Positions 58,656 to 64,000 of a stretch of DNA of 64,000 nt are shown here, piece after piece. The DNA is from Streptomyces sp. TRM68416. GTDB taxonomy: Bacteria; Actinomycetota; Actinomycetes; Streptomycetales; Streptomycetaceae. The stretch covers positions 62,001 through 126,000 of the forward strand of contig NZ_JACVWU010000005.1 in NCBI RefSeq assembly GCF_014596915.1, in the 5' to 3' direction. The position numbers were made by a program, and so were the translations under genes. The notes beneath the pieces were generated by a model. It saw only the letters and a program-made list of their open reading frames with translations, did no database searches and was not told the origin of the DNA. Positions within the stretch are counted from its first letter, which is position 1. The number at the start of each line of letters is the position of its first letter.

Positions 58656-59491
58656 CTAGGCGGCCTCCGGGAGATCGGTTCGGCAGTCGCGGCAGCGGCC
58701 GGGGGCGGGTGCGCGGAAGGCGCGGTCGCAGCCGTCGCAGGTCTGGAGGGGGTGCCGCTGCGGTGCCGGTGCCCCGAACGGGGGTGGGGGCGGGAGCCGG
58801 TCGGCCAGGCGGTGGGCCAGGAGGGCGGCCGGGCGGCACAGGCGCTCGGGGGGCAGGTCGGCGGTGAGGGCGTGGCGTACGGCGTCGGGGCTGACGTCGC
58901 GTTCGAGCCAGGCGGCGACGCCGGGGGCGAGGTGGGCGGTGTCGTGGGCCGAGATGAGCAGGCGGGGGTCGTGGCCGCGGAGACCGGCGAGGAGGTCGGT
59001 GGCCTGCTGGAGGAGTTCGGGGGCGGGACAGGCGGGCCGCGGGACGGCGGGGAGCGGCTTCTTGCGGGTCGGACGCGGCGGGCGGGGCTTCTTCGCCGGG
59101 CGGGGCCGTTCTCGCGGTGGCGTCCGGGCTGGTTGCAGGACGTGGTGCGGGTGATGATGCGGCCACCGGGCAGGCGTTCGCGTTCGCGGCGCAGGTAGCC
59201 GTGGGTTTCCAGTTCGCGCAGGGCGGCGGAGATGCGGGTGGCGCCCTCCTGGAAGCGGGCGGTGAGGGTCTTGATGTCCACGCGGGCACCGGCGGGGAGG
59301 GACTGGATGTGCAGGGCCAGCCCGATCGCGACGAGTGACAGGTCCGGGTGCTGGGCGAGGTGGTTGCCGACGACCGTGAAGCGGGTGGTGTGGCGGGTGT
59401 GGTCGTGGACCAGGCCGCCCGCGTGGGGGTGGTTTCTGCCCGTGACGCGGGACTGGGCGCGCGAGGGCGCGCTAGGGTTCTGGGTATCCAT
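58656..59491 (-). pseudogene. HTH DNA-binding protein with a frameshift
   Basis: The start (ATG 59491) gives residues with a winged-helix region: VVGNHLAQHPDLSLVAIGLALHIQSLPAGARVDIKTLTARFQEGATRISAALRELETHGYLRRERERLPGGRIITRT. This is a common Streptomyces helix-turn-helix protein. At the CCC run (GGG at 59126-59128 on the plus strand) the family-like reading continues only in another frame: RTPPRERPRPAKKPRPPRPTR, then CPAPELLQQATDLLAGLRGHDPRLL, and a C-terminal CDGCDRAFRAPAPGRCRDCR zinc site, ending at 58656. Restoring one C gives about 278 residues. Mutation or sequencing error. Confidence 0.72.
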
Positions 59492-59697
59492 CGGGAAGGT
59501 TGTCTCTTCCTTGGTGGTCAGGCCCTCGCACTGGGATTGCCGTCCCGGCGAGGGCCGTTGCATGTCTGCGGTTGTGTCGCGTCGTGCTGCGCTGCGGCGA
59601 GCGTAGAGCACGCAACCTGCTTCGAATCCAGTCGAGTTGGCATATTCACCCGTCAGGGTGAGGCGTGCTCGGGGCCGGGAGTAGGGGTGGGGTTTGG

Positions 59698-60195
59698 TCA
59701 GGGGTCCTTTCCCTCTCGTGTTCCTTGGGAAAGACCGCCCGCGCCGCCGAAGCGCGGGATTCCGTGCTCCGGAGGCAGCGCGACTTCGGCCCACACGGTC
59801 TTGCGGGGCGCGGGGCCACGGCTGACTCCCCAGCGGCGGGACAGGGCGTCCACGAGGGCGAGACCCCGGCCCGACTCGCAGTCGGCGGAGGGCTGTTGCA
59901 CGCGGGGCACTCGGTCACCGTGGGTGTCGGTCACCTCGATGCGGAGGGTGTCCCCCACGACGTAGAGCGTGAGCCGGAAGTCGCGGCCCGGGACTCGGCC
60001 GTGCGTGGCGGCGTTGGCGGCGAGTTCGCCGACGATGTGCGCGGGGGTCTCGAACGGCAGTCCCCAGGTGCGGAGTTGCTCGGTGGCGAGGAGTTTGGCG
60101 AGACGGGCACCGCGGGGTGTGGGGGACAGTTGGATGCTGAAGTTGCGGATGAGGCAGTCGGGTTGGACGGGTGGCTCGGCGGTTTCTTGATTCAC
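59698..60195 (-). CDS. ATP-binding protein (HATPase, AbaA-like)
   Basis: A 165-residue stand-alone GHKL ATPase of the anti-sigma/serine-kinase type. N box ELAANAATHG (Asn61), G1 VTDTHGDR (Asp90), and G2 SGRGLALVDALS (109-120). In Streptomyces such small ATPases sit next to a WhiJ-like XRE gene and a BldB-like DUF397 gene; both lie here, divergently from it. In S. coelicolor the AbaA-type locus affects antibiotic production. Partner and target are not known. Confidence 0.87.
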   Translation of the reverse strand: MNQETAEPPVQPDCLIRNFSIQLSPTPRGARLAKLLATEQLRTWGLPFETPAHIVGELAANAATHGRVPGRDFRLTLYVVGDTLRIEVTDTHGDRVPRVQQPSADCESGRGLALVDALSRRWGVSRGPAPRKTVWAEVALPPEHGIPRFGGAGGLSQGTREGKDP

Positions 60196-60349
60196 GTCAC
60201 TCAGCGTGGCCGCGTGTGCCTACCGTGAACAGTGACGACGCCGTTGCGTGCCGTGACTGTCCAGTCGTTGTCCTGTGGTGTCCAGGCTGTCGGGGCGGTG
60301 CGGGCGGGTAGAGGCGTCGCGGCACGGTCGTACGACGGAGGGGTACGGG

Positions 60350-61219
60350 ATGTCTGTGGAGGCCGGTCGGCTCAGGACCGAGGCGGACGAGCCGGGGTGG
60401 GAGGTCGACCCGGACGACGAGTGGGGCGTCGCGGTGATCGCCACCGTCGGGCGGCAGCTGAAGCTGCGGCGGGAGGCGGTGGGGATGCGGGCCGGTGAGT
60501 TCGGGGTGGCGATCGGGTACGGCGAGGACCTCGTCTACAAGATCGAAGGCGGGAGGCGGATCCCCCGGCAGGAGTACCTGATCCGCGCCGACGAGGTGCT
60601 GGAGGCCGGCGGACTGATCGCAGCGACCTGGGAGGACGTGAAGAAGGTCCGGTACCCGAAGAAGGTACGGGAGCTGGGGAAGCTGGAGGCGATGGCCGTT
60701 GAGATCGGGGTGTACGAGTGCAACATCATCGCCGGGCTGCTCCAGACTCCGGAGCACGCGAGGACTGTGATCGAGGCCGCGCAGCCGCCGTATCCGCCGG
60801 ACGACGTGGAACGCATGGTGGCCGCTCGTCTGGCCAGGCAGTCCGTCTTCGATCGGGACCCGGCTCCTTCTATTCACTTCGTCTTGGAGGAGGCGCCCCT
60901 GCATCGACAGGTCGGGGGCACAATGGTGTGGCGACGGCAGCTCGAACGTCTGCTGGAAGTTGGGCGGTTGCGCAATGTCACGCTTCAGATCATGCCGACG
61001 AACACCGAAGCCCATCCGGGGTTGGACGGCAGGATCGAGTTGTTGAAGTTCCCGGACGGGACGGCAGTGGGGCGCGGCGACGGTGCCTTCGGAGGTCGTC
61101 CGACCTCGGAGCCGAAACAACTCCGCATCCTTGAGCTGTGGTATGGCATCATCCGGGCGCAGGCGCTCTCTCCACGGGAGTCGCTGGCCTTCATCAAGCA
61201 ACTGCTGGGAGAAACATGA
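60350..61219 (+). CDS. XRE-family regulator with DUF5753 domain (WhiJ-like)
   Basis: A 289-residue regulator. The HTH (about 32-75) is VGRQLKLRREAVGMRAGEFGVAIGYGEDLVYKIEGGRRIP, followed by a DUF5753 domain (about 100-285) with YECNIIAGLLQTPEHARTVIEA, RLARQSVFDRDPAPSIHFVLEEAPLHRQVGG and LGTKFPDG-like strands. This is the WhiJ-like pattern, generally repressive and tied to development. ATG at 60350. It overlaps the next gene by four bases and diverges from the ATPase gene across a 154-bp gap. Confidence 0.9.
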   Translation: MSVEAGRLRTEADEPGWEVDPDDEWGVAVIATVGRQLKLRREAVGMRAGEFGVAIGYGEDLVYKIEGGRRIPRQEYLIRADEVLEAGGLIAATWEDVKKVRYPKKVRELGKLEAMAVEIGVYECNIIAGLLQTPEHARTVIEAAQPPYPPDDVERMVAARLARQSVFDRDPAPSIHFVLEEAPLHRQVGGTMVWRRQLERLLEVGRLRNVTLQIMPTNTEAHPGLDGRIELLKFPDGTAVGRGDGAFGGRPTSEPKQLRILELWYGIIRAQALSPRESLAFIKQLLGET

Positions 61220-61425
61220 TCCGCAAGACCGCTGCCAGGGACGGCTCCGACCTGGCGTGGTTCAAGAGCAGTTACAGCGGCGGCACCCAGGGTGACTCCT
61301 GCGTCGAGATCGCCGTAGCCCCCCGCACCATCCACGTCCGCGACTCCAAGCAGGACAACGGTCCCCAGCTCACCCTCGCCGCCTCCTCCTGGGCGGAGTT
61401 CGTCTTCTTCGCATCGAACATTTGA
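61216..61425 (+). CDS. DUF397 protein (BldB-like)
   Basis: A 69-residue small protein: WFKSSYSGGTQGDSCVEIAVAPRTIHVRDSKQDNGPQLTLAASSWAEFV is the DUF397 signature. In Streptomyces DUF397 proteins pair with XRE/DUF5753 regulators; BldB is the founding member and is needed for aerial growth. The ATGA overlap with the upstream gene shows coupled expression, like a regulator/antagonist pair. Confidence 0.9.
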   Translation: MIRKTAARDGSDLAWFKSSYSGGTQGDSCVEIAVAPRTIHVRDSKQDNGPQLTLAASSWAEFVFFASNI

Positions 61426-61439
61426 CCTCTGAATTCCTT

Positions 61440-61754
61440 ATGCGCCTCGACGGGGGCATGCTTGCGTACTTCCGAGACATGGCGGAAGAAATGGTGACGA
61501 GGTTCGGCATCTCCCGGGCCGAGGCCGTGGCGAGGATCAACGAGCGGTACCGGGATTCCGAAATCTCTTCCTACCCGGATCTCATGTGCCACGAGCTTCC
61601 GGAGTACTGGGCCTATGGCCTGTACTACTGCCCGGATGACTCGGGTCGACTGCCGACCGGCGATGAGGACGACGATGAGTCCATCGACTTCTCGGCCCTG
61701 AAGGTACGCCCCGCTCCCGTACCGGGCTCGCCCGCCTGGACGATCAAGGGCTGA
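61440..61754 (+). CDS. Small conserved protein downstream of the BldB-like gene
   Basis: A 104-residue acidic protein: MRLDGGMLAYFRDMAEEMVTRFGISRAEAVARINERYRDSEISSYPDLMCHELPEYWAYGLYYC, then a DEDDDES stretch. No family or function is recognised, but the helix plus WAYGLYYC core looks conserved. Start uncertain: a TTG at 61422 overlapping the DUF397 stop, or the ATG at 61440; neither has a clear ribosome site. Likely in the same transcript as the two genes before it. Confidence 0.6.
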   Translation: MRLDGGMLAYFRDMAEEMVTRFGISRAEAVARINERYRDSEISSYPDLMCHELPEYWAYGLYYCPDDSGRLPTGDEDDDESIDFSALKVRPAPVPGSPAWTIKG

Positions 61755-61778
61755 GTGTGCGCCGGATGTGCCGATGGT

Positions 61779-61806
61779 TTGACCTGCGTCACTCTCGGGG
61801 TATTCT
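61779..61806 (+). promoter_or_regulatory. Candidate promoter of the S10 operon
   Basis: TTGACC and TATTCT separated by 16 bp, about 380 bp before rpsJ. The gap 61755-62188 is otherwise gene-free and includes the leader element at 62102. Confidence 0.6.
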
Positions 61807-62101
61807 CTCCGGCTCGATTGGCCAGGGCCCTGCCCCATATGGCAGACTGTCGGAGTTGCTCGGTCGAGTGTTGATGCTGCGCGCCTCCCGCCGGGAGGAC
61901 CGGAAGCGAGTCCCACAGTACTCGTCGCCCTAACTGTCGTAAGGCAGCGCTGGGGCGGACGTACGGGAATCTTCCGGGAAGTGTCAGTGCGGCGCCGGCC
62001 AGGCACCCGGTGGGCCTTCCGCCCTCGGCTTGCGGTTCCGGAAGGGCCGTGCTCCCAGGCAAGGGATGTTCGAACAAGGGGCATCTGTGTCAGCGGGAGC
62101 G

Positions 62102-62126
62102 CGACACGCCCGACCGCGTGGGTCGG
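62102..62126 (+). promoter_or_regulatory. Leader hairpin element upstream of rpsJ (shared with rpsL)
   Basis: CGACACGC followed by the hairpin CCGACC-GCGTG-GGTCGG (62110-62126), ending 62 nt before the rpsJ ATG. It differs from the rpsL copy at 47098-47122 by one base out of 25. Confidence 0.7.
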
Positions 62127-62188
62127 AGGGGCGGGCAGAGGAACACCGGGTTCCAGAGCGTTACGAGACAAAGGACTACTGAGTAGCC

Positions 62189-62497
62189 ATGGCGGGACAG
62201 AAGATCCGCATCCGGCTCAAGGCCTACGACCACGAGGTCATCGACTCCTCGGCGAAGAAGATCGTCGAGACGGTGACCCGCACTGGTGCGTCGGTCGCGG
62301 GCCCGGTGCCGCTGCCCACTGAGAAGAACGTGTACTGCGTCATCAAGTCGCCGCACAAGTACAAGGACTCGCGCGAGCACTTCGAGATGCGCACGCACAA
62401 GCGCCTGATCGACATCCTCGACCCGACGCCCAAGACCGTTGACTCTCTGATGCGACTCGACCTCCCGGCCGGTGTCGACATCGAGATCAAGCTCTGA
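62189..62497 (+). CDS. rpsJ: 30S ribosomal protein S10
   Basis: A 102-residue S10: [44 protein letters not shown] and the [41 protein letters not shown] end are typical. Also acts with NusB in antitermination. First gene of the S10 operon. Confidence 0.98.
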   Translation: MAGQKIRIRLKAYDHEVIDSSAKKIVETVTRTGASVAGPVPLPTEKNVYCVIKSPHKYKDSREHFEMRTHKRLIDILDPTPKTVDSLMRLDLPAGVDIEIKL

Positions 62498-62514
62498 GGG
62501 TCGGTGATCTGAGA

Positions 62515-63159
62515 ATGGCTAAGCAGATCAAGGGCATCCTGGGCGAGAAGCTCGGCATGACGCAGGTGTGGGACGAGAACAACCGTGTTGTTCCGGTCAC
62601 CGTCGTCAAGGCCGGCCCCAACGTCGTCACCCAGGTCCGTACGAACGACATCGACGGCTACGAGTCGGTCCAGATCGCCTTCGGCGAGATCGACCCGCGC
62701 AAGGTGAACAAGCCCCTCAAGGGCCACTTCTCCAAGGCCGACGTCACCCCCCGCCGCCACCTCGTCGAGATCCGTACCGCTGACGCCAGCGAGTACACCC
62801 TCGGCCAGGAGATCACCGCCGAGGTGTTCGAGGCGGGCGTCAAGGTCGACGTCACCGGCAAGAGCAAGGGCAAGGGCTTCGCCGGTGTCATGAAGCGCCA
62901 CAACTTCGGTGGCCTCGGCGCCGGTCACGGCACCCAGCGCAAGCACCGCTCCCCCGGTTCCATCGGTGGCTGCGCCACCCCGGGCCGTGTGTTCAAGGGC
63001 CTCCGCATGGCGGGTCGTATGGGCAACGAGCGGGTCACCACCCAGAACCTGACCGTCCACGCCGTTGACGCGGAGAAGGGTCTGCTGCTCATCAAGGGCG
63101 CGGTTCCCGGTCCGAACGGCGGCCTCGTCCTGGTCCGCACCGCGGCCAAGGGGGCCTGA
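62515..63159 (+). CDS. rplC: 50S ribosomal protein L3
   Basis: A 214-residue L3: [24 protein letters not shown], the [62 protein letters not shown] finger that reaches the peptidyl-transferase centre. A signature HRSPGSIG is intact. 17 bp after rpsJ with its own ribosome site. Confidence 0.98.
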   Translation: MAKQIKGILGEKLGMTQVWDENNRVVPVTVVKAGPNVVTQVRTNDIDGYESVQIAFGEIDPRKVNKPLKGHFSKADVTPRRHLVEIRTADASEYTLGQEITAEVFEAGVKVDVTGKSKGKGFAGVMKRHNFGGLGAGHGTQRKHRSPGSIGGCATPGRVFKGLRMAGRMGNERVTTQNLTVHAVDAEKGLLLIKGAVPGPNGGLVLVRTAAKGA

Positions 63160-63167
63160 GGTAACCG

Positions 63168-63824
63168 ATGAGCACTGTTGACATCCTTTCGCCGGCTGGC
63201 GACAAGGCCGGTTCCGTCGAGCTCCCCGCGGAGATCTTCGACGTTGAGAAGATCAGCGTTCCGCTGCTTCACCAGGTCGTCGTCGCACAGCTGGCCGCTG
63301 CCCGCCAGGGCACGCACAAGACCAAGACCCGCGGCGAAGTCCGTGGTGGTGGCAAGAAGCCTTACCGCCAGAAGGGCACCGGTCGCGCCCGTCAGGGTTC
63401 GACCCGCGCGCCGCAGTTCGCCGGTGGTGGCGTCGTGCACGGTCCCGTGCCGCGTGACTACTCGCAGCGGACCCCGAAGAAGATGAAGGCCGCGGCCCTG
63501 CGCCACGCCCTCACCGACCGGGCCCGCAACAACCGCATCCACGTCGTCTCCGGCGTCATCGAGGGTGAGACCCCCTCGACGAAGGCCGCCAAGACGCTGT
63601 TCGGCAAGATCTCGGAGCGCAAGAACCTGCTCCTGGTCGTCGAGCGCGCCGACGAGGCCGCGTGGCTGTCCGCCCGCAACCTGCCCCAGGTCCACATCCT
63701 GGAGCCGGGCCAGCTGAACACGTACGACGTTCTCGTCTCGGACGACGTGGTCTTCACCCAGGCCGCCTTCGAGTCCTTCGTGTCCGGCCCGAAGGCCAAT
63801 GACACCGAAGGGAGCGAGGCCTGA
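63168..63824 (+). CDS. rplD: 50S ribosomal protein L4
   Basis: A 218-residue L4. [63 protein letters not shown] is the tunnel loop region, with the residues around [12 protein letters not shown] wild type. L4 controls its operon in many bacteria. It shares one base with rplW. Confidence 0.98.
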   Translation: MSTVDILSPAGDKAGSVELPAEIFDVEKISVPLLHQVVVAQLAAARQGTHKTKTRGEVRGGGKKPYRQKGTGRARQGSTRAPQFAGGGVVHGPVPRDYSQRTPKKMKAAALRHALTDRARNNRIHVVSGVIEGETPSTKAAKTLFGKISERKNLLLVVERADEAAWLSARNLPQVHILEPGQLNTYDVLVSDDVVFTQAAFESFVSGPKANDTEGSEA

Positions 63825-64000
63825 TGGCTATCCGTCACCCCGCCATTGCCTCCAAGGCCGCCAAGGCCGCCAAGGCCGCGCGCGTCGCCAAGGCGCGTCG
63901 CCACGCCACGGAGGGCAAGAACACCGTCGAGACCCCGCTGAGCAAGTCCTTCACGGACCCCCGTGACGTGCTGCTCAAGCCGGTCGTCTCCGAGAAGAGC
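63824..64000 (+). CDS. rplW: 50S ribosomal protein L23, N-terminal part
   Basis: The first 59 codons are visible before the window ends. The first 35 or so residues, AIRHPAIASKAAKAAKAAR and following basic residues, form an Ala/Lys/Arg-rich extension absent from most bacterial L23; the usual protein begins near DPRDVLLKPVVSEKS. Long L23 N-termini are known in Streptomyces. Confidence 0.95.
   Translation, partial: MAIRHPAIASKAAKAAKAARVAKARRHATEGKNTVETPLSKSFTDPRDVLLKPVVSEKS

Overview
The window looks like a chromosomal segment of a Streptomyces species (high-GC actinobacterium). The base composition is very GC-rich with strong third-position GC bias, many genes start with GTG, the RpoB, RpoC, NusG and L23 sequences are of the Streptomyces type, and the gene order (second nuo cluster, htpX, yajQ, tRNA-Tyr, rpmG, hadAB-like pair, murB, add, aspC, tRNA-Trp, secE, nusG, rplKA, rplJL, rpoBC, rpsL, rpsG, fusA, tuf, then the S10 operon) is the conserved core arrangement of this genus. 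No insertion sequence, integrase, prophage or CRISPR array was seen.

Layout. (1) 1-1632: two minus-strand genes of one membrane-sensor family, of which the complete one is a HisKA_3-type histidine kinase. (2) 1833-11982: a tightly overlapping nuoABCHIJKLMN cluster that lacks nuoD, E, F and G; its NuoC carries a long repetitive, disordered tail. (3) 12154-16558: HtpX protease, YccF, SMI1/KNR4-like, amino-acid permease, GlsB-like and YajQ genes. (4) 16784-22598: tRNA-Tyr, then a variable block with an aldo/keto reductase and TetR pair sharing two palindromic operators, an esterase, a small cysteine protein, an NAD(P)-binding protein and a probably inactive cytosine-deaminase-like protein, with several minisatellite repeats between genes. 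(5) 22847-30833: tRNA-Thr, tRNA-Met, rpmG, a HadA/HadB-like dehydratase pair, a TetR/MFS/DUF3291 unit with paired operators, murB, an adenosine-deaminase-family gene, an aspartate-type aminotransferase and tRNA-Trp. (6) 30942-44818: secE-nusG, rplK-rplA, two lipoprotein paralogues, rplJ-rplL and rpoB-rpoC, separated by clear terminators and leaders. (7) 44901-46821: two membrane proteins. (8) 47173-51532: the str operon, rpsL-rpsG-fusA-tuf. (9) 51621-61754: a lineage-variable block with a streptogrisin C-like protease, a LysR regulator, secreted or membrane proteins, Uma2, an HTH gene, and a WhiJ/BldB/AbaA-type regulatory set. (10) 62189-64000: the start of the S10 operon (rpsJ, rplC, rplD, partial rplW).

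Most of the window is translation and transcription machinery plus respiration. Its more unusual content is the dehydrogenase-less complex-I-like cluster with a repeat-tailed NuoC, a near-identical 25-nt hairpin element in the leaders of both rpsL and rpsJ, two TetR systems whose operators can be read directly, the developmental-type XRE/DUF397/ATPase set beside the S10 operon, and two single-base G-tract frameshifts 1.3 kb apart, which may be real mutations or assembly errors.
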